Origin: Demequina muriae
GTDB taxonomy: Bacteria > Actinomycetota > Actinomycetes > Actinomycetales > Demequinaceae
Assembly: GCF_030418295.1 (NCBI RefSeq)
Contig: NZ_JAUHQA010000001.1
Span: 1,116,001 to 1,180,000, forward strand
Reading direction: 5' to 3'
Length of the DNA stretch: 64,000 bases
Made by a program: the position numbers and the translations under genes. Within the stretch, counting starts at the first letter, position 1; every line of letters starts with the position of its first letter. Below are positions 49,849-58,635 of this stretch, piece after piece. The notes beneath the pieces were generated by a model that was not told the DNA's origin, searched no databases, and saw only the letters and a program-made list of their open reading frames with translations.

Positions 49849-50841
49849 CTACCAGCCGATGCGGTCGACGACCTCCGCGGCGACCTCGAGCCGGTTGCGG
49901 TCGCCTGAGTTGTCGATCACCGCGTCATCCAGGTCCAGCTCCTCGAGCACGTCGTCCAACTCCACGGTCCGCGCCGTCGCCCAGTCGCGCCAGTACCCCT
50001 CGGGCTCGCGCGCGGCGACCCGCTCCAGGCGGATGTCCTGAGGCGCGACGACCCGGACGATCGTGACCTCGGCCGCCCCCGCATCGGCGCTCGCGAAGGC
50101 GCGCTCATAACGGCCGCGATCCAAGGCATCCTCCACCACCCGCGGGATCACCATGAGCCCGTAGCCGCGAGCGCGGAACACTCCCGCGACCGCCGAGAGC
50201 GAGTCGAAGAGCAGCTCCTGCTGGTAGCGGTCGGACTCGGGGGCCGGCACCGCCTGGCAGAGCGCGTCGGCGTCAATGAAGCCGCAGTGCGCCCCCTGCT
50301 CGCCGAGCAGGTCCTGCACCGCCGAGGAGACCGTGGTCTTGCCCGCGCCCACGGTGCCATTGATCACCAGCACCCGGGTGGGCAGGGGCTTGGCGTAGCA
50401 GCGGGACTCGGGCTCGTGGCTGTACTCGCCGTACGGAGCCATGGGGATCCAGCCCGCCGATTCGTACAGCGCGATGGCCTCGGGCTGGCCGGTGCCGGTC
50501 TCCAGGATCAGTCGGGTGGCGCCTGCCTTCCGCGCGGCGGCCTCGGCCGCGCCGAGCATGACCCGCGAGTGACCGTGGCCGCGATGACCGGGCTCGACCC
50601 ACAGGCGCTTGAGCTCGACATCGCCCGGCGCGGTCTCGGCGTACGGCGACCAGCGGGCCACGATGGAGGCGACCGGCGCGCCGTCGTCGCGATAGCCCAC
50701 CCACGACCCCACGAGCGTCGGGAACTCAGTCTCGAGCTCCAGGTCGGGCTCGTCGTAGCGCTCGGCGAGGTCGCGCTCCTGGGCCTTCCAGAGCCGATGC
50801 GCGTCGGCATCATCGGCGGGCACGCTGCGGACGGTGATCAT
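49849..50841 (-). CDS. Fusion: GNAT acetyltransferase + P-loop nucleotide kinase-like domain
   Basis: 330 aa. Residues about 1-150 are a GNAT fold: LKRLWVEPGHRGHGHSRVML (acetyl-CoA loop) and ALYESAGW. Residues about 155-330 are a P-loop domain with INGTVGAGKTTVSS (Walker A), then DADAL and RLERVAARE. The kinase part resembles small AAA/shikimate-kinase-like proteins. Both halves look intact. The substrate of neither is known. TAGACT lies 6 nt before the ATG (leaderless). Confidence 0.85.
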   Translation of the reverse strand: MITVRSVPADDADAHRLWKAQERDLAERYDEPDLELETEFPTLVGSWVGYRDDGAPVASIVARWSPYAETAPGDVELKRLWVEPGHRGHGHSRVMLGAAEAAARKAGATRLILETGTGQPEAIALYESAGWIPMAPYGEYSHEPESRCYAKPLPTRVLVINGTVGAGKTTVSSAVQDLLGEQGAHCGFIDADALCQAVPAPESDRYQQELLFDSLSAVAGVFRARGYGLMVIPRVVEDALDRGRYERAFASADAGAAEVTIVRVVAPQDIRLERVAAREPEGYWRDWATARTVELDDVLEELDLDDAVIDNSGDRNRLEVAAEVVDRIGW

Positions 50842-50872
50842 GACACGAGTCTAGGGAGCGAGCGGCCCCTGC

Positions 50873-52366
50873 CTAGAGACCCTGGCCCGCGTCCCACAGC
50901 CGTTCGGTGTCACCCGAGAGCATCGCGTCCAGATGCGCGGCCTGCGCATCCGTCAGGGCAGCCACGTAATCGATCACCCCACGGCCCACCGCACGGCGCC
51001 GCAGCTCCGTCTCGTCGATGTCCGGCAGCAGCTGGGGCTCGGTGCGCGCGACCGTCAGGTAGTCCTGGGTGGAGAGATCAACGAGGTCGAGCAGCCGCCG
51101 GGGCGCTCGGCGTGCGTCGTACGGGTCGTCGAGCCACCGGGTGAACCCGTCGACCAGGCGCTCGAGAACGCTCGCCTGCCCCCGCTGATACACGGCGAGG
51201 TCCGGACGGTCGAGGATGAACCGTTCGTGCAGGAACTTCAGCACCGCGACCTCATGCCACGCGATGCGGTTGAGCGACACGTGGCCCGAGCGATGATCGG
51301 GCTCCTGGTGGACCTCCACGGAGGACTGCAGGTGACGGATCCACTCGTCCGTGAAGCGCGCCAGCGCCCTGTCCGCACTGAGGGACCCGTCGAACGGCAC
51401 GGTGAGCAGGCCCTCGACCACCTCATCGGTGACCCTGGCGACCGCCCCGTCGAACGCGTCGACGTCCGCGATCCACGGGTCGCGCGCCTCGAGCCGGCGC
51501 CACAGCATCTCCAGGGAGTGCCCCGGTGCGCGGCTCACGCTGCGCAGCGCGTAGTCATCGAGTGCGCGCAGCTCGGCGCGTTTGCGCCTCCACTCCCGAA
51601 ACTCACCCGCGATGGTCGCCTGGTTGAGCAGACCAGCGCGATAGAAGTCGTCGAGGTCGTGCAGGGAGTACGCAATGTCGTCCGCGATGTCCATGACCGA
51701 GCACTCGAGCGTCTGCTGCCCGGGCGCGATGGCGGGGTAGGCGCTCAAGGCCTCGCGCGCATCGGCCGCATCCACGACGTACATGGAGAACTTGTCGCTC
51801 GCCGCTCCGCGTCGCGTGCCGCCGTGGCCCCGGCGCCACGGGTACTTCTGCACGGCGGCCCGCACTGCGGAGGTGAGGTTGAGGCCCACTCCGGAGACGT
51901 CGTGCTCGTCGAGTCGCGTCAGGATGCGGTACGTCTGCGCATTGCCCTCGAAGCCCTCACGCAGCCGGAACCGATCGCGCGCCAGACGGTCGAGGGCCCG
52001 CTCGCCCAGGTGGCCGAAGGGAGGGTGGCCCACATCGTGAGCGCTGGCCGCGGCCTGCACGACGACGGGGTCGCAGCCGCCGAGCTCCTGGACCAGCCGT
52101 CCCGTGGGTCCAGTGTCACGGTGGAGATTCATGGCGATGGCCCGCGCCACCGCTCCCACCTTCACGGAGTGGATGAGCCGGTTGTGGACGGCCAGGCCGG
52201 CGCCGGTCTGGGAGATCACCTGCGTCACCGCGGACAGCCGCGAGAAGTAGGGCGAGAAGCGGATGCGCTCCAGGTCCACTCGGAAGTCCGGGTGGCGCTC
52301 GGCCAGCTGGAACTCATCGAGCACCTCGGGTGCGCGGCGGGCGGTGCGGGGATCGACCTCACTCAT
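50873..52366 (-). CDS. dgt: Deoxyguanosinetriphosphate triphosphohydrolase-like protein (HD domain)
   Basis: 497 aa. It hydrolyses dNTPs to nucleoside and triphosphate. The HD metal motif is AASAHDVGHPPFGHLGE, with the second Asp in MDIADDIAYSLHDLDD. The N-terminal FSRLSAVTQV and HNRLIHSVKVGAVA are typical. CAGGAT lies 6 nt before the ATG at 52366 (leaderless, slightly off-consensus). Length is slightly above the usual 420-450. Confidence 0.94.
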   Translation of the reverse strand: MSEVDPRTARRAPEVLDEFQLAERHPDFRVDLERIRFSPYFSRLSAVTQVISQTGAGLAVHNRLIHSVKVGAVARAIAMNLHRDTGPTGRLVQELGGCDPVVVQAAASAHDVGHPPFGHLGERALDRLARDRFRLREGFEGNAQTYRILTRLDEHDVSGVGLNLTSAVRAAVQKYPWRRGHGGTRRGAASDKFSMYVVDAADAREALSAYPAIAPGQQTLECSVMDIADDIAYSLHDLDDFYRAGLLNQATIAGEFREWRRKRAELRALDDYALRSVSRAPGHSLEMLWRRLEARDPWIADVDAFDGAVARVTDEVVEGLLTVPFDGSLSADRALARFTDEWIRHLQSSVEVHQEPDHRSGHVSLNRIAWHEVAVLKFLHERFILDRPDLAVYQRGQASVLERLVDGFTRWLDDPYDARRAPRRLLDLVDLSTQDYLTVARTEPQLLPDIDETELRRRAVGRGVIDYVAALTDAQAAHLDAMLSGDTERLWDAGQGL

Positions 52367-52483
52367 GCGTCCATCCTGGTGCATGCGCGTGCTGGTCGAT
52401 ACGGCGGCTTTCGCGACATCAGGGTGTATGTCAGCATGGAAGAGCCGGTGGCACCGACGCTATGCGCTGAAGGAGGCACTCCC

Positions 52484-52924
52484 GTGCTCACGCAGCAGGA
52501 GAACGAACGCGCCCCTGCCACCCGGAGATCCGCGCTCACGACGGCGCTCACCAGTCCCCTTCCCCGTCCACACAAGATCGCGATGTACGTGGCGCTCTTT
52601 CCGCTGGTGGCCGGCATGGCCTGGGTGGCGCTGCACGCCGCATACGCCTCCGAGTGGCCCGTGGAGATCATCTACACGGTCGTCGTCCTGTCGCTCCTGA
52701 GCCTCTCGCTGGCATTCGCGGGCAAGCGATGGGCCCGGGTCGGCGTTGCCGTGTCTCAGACGATCATCACGGTCAACCTGATGACGATGTTCCTGGTGTT
52801 CATGGCGGCGGCCGATCCGCCGGCGTGGGTGCCACTCGGGACGTACGGCGGCCTGATCGGCATCGCCGTGGCGGCCGTCGCTGGCAAGGTCACCACCTAC
52901 AGGAGGGCGAGCCAAGATGAGTGA
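52484..52924 (+). CDS. Membrane protein of the tandem family, copy A
   Basis: 146 aa from the GTG at 52484, 7 nt after AGGAGG. A polar N-terminus (about 35 residues), then four hydrophobic segments. The stretch ADPPAWVPLGTYGG lies between segments 3 and 4. The same pattern recurs in the next gene and, in part, in the third. It overlaps copy B by 8 nt. No family was recognised. Confidence 0.7.
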   Translation: MLTQQENERAPATRRSALTTALTSPLPRPHKIAMYVALFPLVAGMAWVALHAAYASEWPVEIIYTVVVLSLLSLSLAFAGKRWARVGVAVSQTIITVNLMTMFLVFMAAADPPAWVPLGTYGGLIGIAVAAVAGKVTTYRRASQDE

Positions 52925-53342
52925 GACTGCGACACGGACGTCCGCGGCGCGCACTGCGATCGATCGCCCCATCGCGCGCCGGTTCAGGATCGCGAACTAT
53001 GCCGCGCTCGTCCCCCTCATCGCGGCGACCATCTGGATCGTCGTGTACGCCGCCGATGCCACCGACTGGCCCTCGGGAGCCCTCTACACCGTGGGAGTCC
53101 TGATGCTTGTCAGCATCACGCTGTCCTTCGCGGACGAGGGATGGGCGAAAGCGGGAGCGGCCGCGTCCCAATTCCTCGTGTCCGTCATCGTGACGCTGGG
53201 GCTGCTCGTGCTGATGACGGCGGCGGACCCGCCGGTCTGGGTCCCGCTGGCGATGTACAGCGCCCTGGCGGTCATCTGCGGCGCGACGCTCGTCGGCAGG
53301 GTGGAGAACTACCGTGCGGCACGATGGGGTGACGACTCGTGA
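52917..53342 (+). CDS. Membrane protein of the tandem family, copy B
   Basis: 141 aa, four hydrophobic segments. It aligns with copy A along its length: NYAALVPLIAATIW / MYVALFPLVAGMAW, TDWPSGALYTV / SEWPVEIIYTV, AADPPVWVPLAMY / AADPPAWVPLGTY, VGRVENYR / AGKVTTYR. Its stop overlaps the start of copy C (GTGA). Confidence 0.72.
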   Translation: MSETATRTSAARTAIDRPIARRFRIANYAALVPLIAATIWIVVYAADATDWPSGALYTVGVLMLVSITLSFADEGWAKAGAAASQFLVSVIVTLGLLVLMTAADPPVWVPLAMYSALAVICGATLVGRVENYRAARWGDDS

Positions 53343-53617
53343 CGGATCGCGAGCTGCGCCGACAGGCGATCAGGACCTGGCTGACCGCCCGTCCTCCGCG
53401 CTGGGTGCTGATCGCGACGACGCCCTTCGGTGTCGTGCTGATTGCCTGCATCGTGTGGGCGGCACTCACGCTGGAGAACCCACCGGCGTGGATACCGTCG
53501 GTCGCGGTGCCGCTCACCATCATCGTGTGGCTGCTGCTGATCGCCGGGTGGACAGACACGTACCGCCGCATCGTGCGCGACCTCAGGCACAACCAAGGCC
53601 GCGTCGGGAACACCTAG
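53339..53617 (+). CDS. Membrane protein of the tandem family, copy C (short)
   Basis: 92 aa, two hydrophobic segments. It matches only the C-terminal half of A and B: ENPPAWIPSVAVPLTI and IAGWTDTYR. The N-terminal half (RELRRQAIRTWLTARPPRW) is unrelated, so it is a truncated or reshaped paralogue. GTG start inside the copy B stop. Confidence 0.68.
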   Translation: MTDRELRRQAIRTWLTARPPRWVLIATTPFGVVLIACIVWAALTLENPPAWIPSVAVPLTIIVWLLLIAGWTDTYRRIVRDLRHNQGRVGNT

Positions 53618-53621
53618 CCCC

Positions 53622-53650
53622 CGCATCGGCCGCCAGGAATGGCCGATGCG
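53622..53650. terminator. Hairpin made of two inverted GGCCGATGCG words
   Basis: CGCATCGGCC (53622-53631) and GGCCGATGCG (53641-53650) are perfect inverted copies around a 9-nt loop, 5 nt after the copy C stop. It ends the tandem-gene unit. Confidence 0.75.
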
Positions 53651-53702
53651 TCCGTGGCGTTCGTCTCGGTGAATACTTGAGGCTTCAACTACGGAGGGCA
53701 AC

Positions 53703-54791
53703 ATGCTCAACATCGGATTCCTGAGCTTCGGGTGGTGGTCTGGCGCTCCCGGCTCACGCGTGCGCACCGCGAGCGAACTCATGCACGACACGATCCGGCT
53801 GGCCGAGGCCGCGGAGGACGCGGCGTTGGACGGCGCGTGGATCCGCATCCACCACTACGAGCAGAACACCTCGTCGCCGTTCCCGCTGCTCGCCGCCATG
53901 GGCGCGCGCACCTCGCGCGTCGAACTCGGCACGGGCGTGATCAACATGCGGTACGAGAACCCGCTGTACATGGCAGAGGCCGCCGGCACCGCGGACCTCA
54001 TCGCGGGCGGCAGGCTTCAGCTCGGGGTCTCGCGGGGATCACCCGAGCCCGCGGCCGATGGTCCGGGCACCTTCGGCTATCCCCTTCCGGTGGGCAAGCG
54101 TCCGGTGGAGGACGCGGCGGAGCGCATCGCGAAGTTCCGCGACGCGATCTCGGGCACGGGGATCGCCGAACCCGGAGCGAACGCCCACGTGCGACCGGGA
54201 ACCAAGTTGGCGATCACCCCGCAGTCCCCGGGGCTGACCAAACGCATCTGGTACGGCGCCGGCGGCGAGGAGTCGGCACGCACGGTGGGCGAACTGGGGA
54301 TGAACCTGATGTCGTCGACCCTGGTGGAAGGCGGCACCGGCGAGCCGCTGGGAGTCATCCAGTCGCGGCAGATCGACGCGTTCCGCTCGGCATGGGCCGA
54401 TGCCCGCCACGAGGGGGTGCCGCGAGTGTCCGTCTCGCGCTCGATCCAGCCGATCGTCGACGACGAGACGGCCCTGTACTTCGGCCCCACCCTCGAGCGC
54501 GACCGCATGGGTGCCAACCGCGACCAGGTGGGCTCGATCGACACCTTCATCGCGACGTTCGGCAAGACCTACGTGGGCGACCTGGACAAGCTCGAGCGTG
54601 AGCTGCGGGACGACGAGGCCGTGATGAGCTCCGACACCCTGCTCGTGACGATCCCCAACCAGCTGGGCGCGGATTTCAACCACCGCACGTTCTTTGCGCT
54701 CAAGGAGCTGCGGGACCGGCTCGCTCCGCACCACACGGGGCCGCACCGCTCTGATTCAAGCAGCGGACTGCGGGGGTTCGAGCGGCACTAG
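53703..54791 (+). CDS. LLM-class flavin-dependent oxidoreductase
   Basis: 362 aa. A luciferase-like TIM barrel: MLNIGFLSFGWW at the start, ELMHDTIRLAEAAEDAALDGAWIR, RVELGTGVINMRYENPLYMAEAAGTADLIAGGRLQLGVSRG split over residues 75-115. It uses FMN or F420; which one cannot be read here. GGAGGG lies 4 nt before the ATG. No linked pathway is obvious. Confidence 0.9.
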   Translation: MLNIGFLSFGWWSGAPGSRVRTASELMHDTIRLAEAAEDAALDGAWIRIHHYEQNTSSPFPLLAAMGARTSRVELGTGVINMRYENPLYMAEAAGTADLIAGGRLQLGVSRGSPEPAADGPGTFGYPLPVGKRPVEDAAERIAKFRDAISGTGIAEPGANAHVRPGTKLAITPQSPGLTKRIWYGAGGEESARTVGELGMNLMSSTLVEGGTGEPLGVIQSRQIDAFRSAWADARHEGVPRVSVSRSIQPIVDDETALYFGPTLERDRMGANRDQVGSIDTFIATFGKTYVGDLDKLERELRDDEAVMSSDTLLVTIPNQLGADFNHRTFFALKELRDRLAPHHTGPHRSDSSSGLRGFERH

Positions 54792-54835
54792 GCGCGATGA
54801 CCCTATGCGTGTCGCGGCCATGCAATCCTCGGGGT

Positions 54836-55354
54836 GTGACCACGCGCCTCCTGCTCATCAGCGACACCCACGTTCCGAAGAAGGCCCGTGCCCTGCAGCC
54901 GCAGGTGTGGAGCCTCATCGACCGGGCCGACATCGTGCTGCACGCGGGCGACTGGGTCGATGAGGCGCTGCTCGACGAGATCGAGAGCCGGGCAACTCGC
55001 CTCGTGGGCGTCGCAGGCAACAACGATGGGCCCGCGCTGTGGCAGCGGCTGGGCGAGGTCGCACGCGTGGAGATCGAGGGCGTGCGGTTCGCCATGATTC
55101 ATGAGACCGGGGATGCCGCGCGACGCGAGCGACGCTGCGATGCGCAGTTCGGGCCCACAAGCGCCGAGCCGGCCGACGTTCTCGTCTTCGGCCACTCGCA
55201 CATTCCTTGGGATTCGACGACACCCGGCGGACTGCGCCTGCTCAATCCCGGCTCGCCCACCGACCGTCGCCGACAGCCCGTGGGAACCGTCATGACGGCA
55301 CTGCTCGACGATGGGATTCTGCGCGACGTGACCCTCGTGCCGACGCCGCGCTGA
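54836..55354 (+). CDS. YfcE/MJ0936-type metallophosphoesterase
   Basis: 172 aa. Metal-binding motifs LLLISDTH, LHAGDW, GVAGNNDG, IHETGD and FGHSH are in the order of calcineurin-like phosphodiesterases. GTG start; AATCCT lies 6 nt upstream (leaderless, off-consensus). An in-frame ATG at 54797 has no better support. Confidence 0.9.
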   Translation: MTTRLLLISDTHVPKKARALQPQVWSLIDRADIVLHAGDWVDEALLDEIESRATRLVGVAGNNDGPALWQRLGEVARVEIEGVRFAMIHETGDAARRERRCDAQFGPTSAEPADVLVFGHSHIPWDSTTPGGLRLLNPGSPTDRRRQPVGTVMTALLDDGILRDVTLVPTPR

Positions 55355-55479
55355 CGACGCAGGCCGGTCCTCAGGAACGGCTTGAGCTACAGCCGCGCGG
55401 AAGCAGTAGTCGAAAGCGAACGCACACGACCGGCAAGTCCGGCTCGTATCCGCGACGATGCGGTCGCCTACGCCCTCGA

Positions 55480-55510
55480 CGCCGGGCCGCCCACCATGGG
55501 CGACCCGGCG
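55480..55510. terminator. Bidirectional hairpin
   Basis: CGCCGGGCCGCCCA pairs with TGGGCGACCCGGCG (14 positions, one mismatch) around CCA. It lies between the convergent phosphoesterase and surface-protein genes. Confidence 0.7.
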
Positions 55511-55538
55511 TTCTCCGTCAGAGGTTCGAGCGCGACCG

Positions 55539-58403
55539 TCAGCCCTGGTCTGCTCCCGCGACCTCACGACGACGTCCCACCAGCACGAGGCCGAGGCCCA
55601 GCACCAGCAGCAGCGCTGCCCCGCCGACCGGACGCAGATCCGCTCCGGTGCTCGACAGCTCGTCGTCGTCTGCGACCGGAGCCTCGACGATGGTGATGCC
55701 CGTGTTGACCGACACGCTGTCGCCTGCGGCCGAGAGCCCATTCACCTGGATCGTGTGCGCACCGAGATCAACGCCCTCAGGCAGCGCGAACATCGCGCTG
55801 AAGGACCCATCCTCGTTCGCGGTCACCTCCCCCAACAGGAAGGGCTCGGACAGCAGCCACACGTCGACGGTCGAGCCGGGAGCGAAGCCCGATCCGCTCA
55901 CGAGCACTGCGCCGTCGCGGTGGACCTCGTCGATGCCGTCGTTCGTGTCGACCCTGACGGGGTCGCCTGCGGCGTCATAGGCGGCGAAGAACACGGTCAC
56001 GCCACCGCCCCTCACGCTCCAGCCGTCGCTCTCGACAACAGTGGTCGTGGAGACGGGCTGGCCATTGACCACGACATCCCCGGCGCCATCGGTGCTGGGA
56101 ACGGCCACGGGGCCGCGCACGGGAGTGACCGTCGCGATCGCCGCGGGATCGCCCGGTCCCGATGCGTTGATTGCGCGCACCGTCGCCTCGTAATCGGTGC
56201 CGTTGGTGAGGCCGTAGACGGTGAACTCCTCGTCGGGGCCCACCGGGGTGGTAGTCCACGTGGCGCCGCCGTCGAGCGAGTACTCGTAGCCCGTGATCTC
56301 GGAGCCGCCATCGACGACGGGCGCCGCGAACGCGAGGGTCACGCTGCGGCTGCCAGGCTCGGCGACCGTGATGGCCGGTGCGTCCGGCGCGGTGAAGGGT
56401 GTCGCCACGTATTCGTTCGACGGCGTCGATGCCCCGGCCTCGTTGATCGCACGGACCTGGACCGTGTACTCGGTGCCGTTGTCGAGCCCCTCGATCACGA
56501 TGGTGCCGTCGTCCTCGGTGGCCGTGTGCCAGGTGGCGCCCCCGTCGAGGGTGTACTCGTAGCCCGTGATCGCCGCACCGCCGTCGCTGGCGGGGTCGGT
56601 GACGTCGAGCGTCAGGGTGCCGTCACCCGGAGTGGCACCGACGATGGTCGGGGCGCCCGCCAGGGCGGCGTCGACAGTGACGACGAAGGTCTCGACGTCG
56701 TTGCCATAGGTGTTGGTCGCCGTGACCGACAGGTCATGGTCGCCCACCGTGGTGGGCGTGCCGTGCAGGCGACCGTCCTCCTCGAGCGTCAGACCCGGCG
56801 GCAGTTCGTCGGCGTCCCAACCCGGCATCGGGGAACCCGTCGCCGTGAGGTCGATGTCGACAGGCACGCCCCACGTGAACGGGCCGACGGTCGTCGTGGT
56901 GATCGCGGGCACCTGACCCGCAGTTCCCGAGAACGTCGAGCCAGCGGAGCCATGCATGTTGGACGCGGTGATCCGGAACGACCACGGACCAGTCTCGGTC
57001 GGCGTGCCAGTGATCGCACCGGTGTCCTCATCCAACGACAGCCCCGCAGGGAGCGCACCGCCCGTGACCTCGAACCTCGGCGACGGGTACCCGGTCGACG
57101 TCACCTGGTCGCTGTAGGGCTCGCCCACCAGCACCTGGCCGAGCGGACCCACGGGCGTGCCCGGGGCAGTCCCCGGCGTCACCGTGGTGGTGGCCGCCTG
57201 AGAGTCACCGAAGTCATTCGTGGCGACCACGCTCACGCTGTAGGCAGTGCCGGAGGTCAGACCGGTGACGGTGCAGCTGGTGTCGGTCCCGGAGCAGTCT
57301 GTGACGTCGCCGCCTGCAGGAGTGACGGTGACCGTGTACTCGGTGATCGCCGAGCCGCCGTCGTTGGCAGGCGCGTCCCACGAGACGGTCGCTTCGCCCA
57401 CACCCGCCGTCGCCGAAAGGTTGGTGACTGACCCGGGGGTGCCAAGGAGCGCGACGGACGAGCTCGCTTCGGCGAGGCCGTCGTATGCCACGTCCGTGCC
57501 CACCGCGAGTGTGCCGTACTCGACGACATAGCCGCTGATCGCGTCGCTGTAGTCGGGGAGGTCGTTCCACAGGCCCGAGAAGCTCCCCCAGTTGGTGACG
57601 ATTCGCGGCTCGTTGCCACCTGCGTTGTTGGGCTCGCCGCCAGACCAGTTCGAGTAGAGCCCTGCATTGTCGAGGAAGTAGCAGCTGCCCTCGGTGAAGT
57701 AGCAGCGAGTGAAGTGCTGACCCGCGAGGGGCCCATCGACCCACTCCCACACGCGAGAGTAGCTGTCATGGTTGAGGATCCCCTGGCCACCCAGCCACAC
57801 GTTCTGTGCGCCGTCGATCCTGCTCGTGATGAGGTTGTTGACCTCGGCGTTCGGCACCGTGGCGAGATACCCCGTCTGGCCAAGATACGAACGGCCCTGC
57901 GCGGCCGCGCGGGCCTGCGTCCATGTGATGGCGCCCGACGGCACGTACTCGTAGAAATGCTCGTTCGACGGGCTGTAGACCACACCGCCCTCGGGACGCG
58001 CGATGATGCCGATCTCCGCATCGGTGCCCTTGGCGGACGCGGGCGTCGTCAGGGTCACTGTCTCGAGCGCCGCATTCACCGCAGTGGTCGTACCCGAGAA
58101 TGCGACTTCCGAGCCAGTCGACGCGTAGCCGTAGTCGAGGCTGGCGCCGGTCCCGCTGAGCGCGACGCTCACGGCACCGACATCGGTCGACACCAGGACG
58201 GAGACGGCCTCCCCCGATGTGCTGGCAGACACGGTCAGTCCCGCCAGCGGCGTGGCCTCACCTGCGACGGCCGATGCCGTGGTGGTCGAGGTCGCAGCCG
58301 TGACGTCCGCGGACGCTGGCGCGGCCACGAGGACGCCGGCGACGACGGCGATAAGGGCGGCTGCAGAGGTGCGGGCAGACAGCGGTGAACGTCGTGACGA
58401 CAA
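55539..58403 (-). CDS. Cell-wall-anchored surface protein with C-type-lectin-like and Fn3 domains
   Basis: 954 aa from a TTG at 58403 (GGGGAG 5 nt upstream). Signal peptide to about residue 32 (APASA). Residues about 140-290 are a C-type-lectin-like domain: FYEYVPSGAITWTQARAAA, LATVPNAEVNN, then GGEPNN and GLWND, which match the Ca/mannose-type EPN and WND motifs. Fn3 or Ig-like domains follow, of the forms GSAITEYTVTV, GAAITGYEYTLDGG and GSEITGYEYSLDGG (last two nearly the same), and a final beta domain. The C-terminus has LSSTG, a hydrophobic helix and GRRRE, a sortase-type anchor of the LPXTG class, off-consensus. It probably binds glycans or is an adhesin. Confidence 0.87.
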   Translation of the reverse strand: MSSRRSPLSARTSAAALIAVVAGVLVAAPASADVTAATSTTTASAVAGEATPLAGLTVSASTSGEAVSVLVSTDVGAVSVALSGTGASLDYGYASTGSEVAFSGTTTAVNAALETVTLTTPASAKGTDAEIGIIARPEGGVVYSPSNEHFYEYVPSGAITWTQARAAAQGRSYLGQTGYLATVPNAEVNNLITSRIDGAQNVWLGGQGILNHDSYSRVWEWVDGPLAGQHFTRCYFTEGSCYFLDNAGLYSNWSGGEPNNAGGNEPRIVTNWGSFSGLWNDLPDYSDAISGYVVEYGTLAVGTDVAYDGLAEASSSVALLGTPGSVTNLSATAGVGEATVSWDAPANDGGSAITEYTVTVTPAGGDVTDCSGTDTSCTVTGLTSGTAYSVSVVATNDFGDSQAATTTVTPGTAPGTPVGPLGQVLVGEPYSDQVTSTGYPSPRFEVTGGALPAGLSLDEDTGAITGTPTETGPWSFRITASNMHGSAGSTFSGTAGQVPAITTTTVGPFTWGVPVDIDLTATGSPMPGWDADELPPGLTLEEDGRLHGTPTTVGDHDLSVTATNTYGNDVETFVVTVDAALAGAPTIVGATPGDGTLTLDVTDPASDGGAAITGYEYTLDGGATWHTATEDDGTIVIEGLDNGTEYTVQVRAINEAGASTPSNEYVATPFTAPDAPAITVAEPGSRSVTLAFAAPVVDGGSEITGYEYSLDGGATWTTTPVGPDEEFTVYGLTNGTDYEATVRAINASGPGDPAAIATVTPVRGPVAVPSTDGAGDVVVNGQPVSTTTVVESDGWSVRGGGVTVFFAAYDAAGDPVRVDTNDGIDEVHRDGAVLVSGSGFAPGSTVDVWLLSEPFLLGEVTANEDGSFSAMFALPEGVDLGAHTIQVNGLSAAGDSVSVNTGITIVEAPVADDDELSSTGADLRPVGGAALLLVLGLGLVLVGRRREVAGADQG

Positions 58404-58635
58404 GGGAGCTCCCGGGGAGATGTGAAGTGGGGCACAGACGACGATTCACGCACGTGCGTGCGTAGTGATTGCAGGTGCTGCCGTCTCGCCTCGCTGATCC
58501 TTCCACAAAGTGAGAAGAATCACATAGCAGTGATGACGCAATTCTCGGCGGGTCTCACAGAAATGGACTGATTTGTCCGCTTTTTTCTTGCGCAGGTCAG
58601 AGATGGGGGCGACAGCGCGTCGACGAGAGGCGGTT

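Noticed and set aside
55458-57431. A 657-aa plus-strand frame opposite the surface protein
   Set aside because: A shadow of the Fn3 region; Arg/His-rich with no motif, while the opposite strand shows a signal peptide, domains and an anchor.
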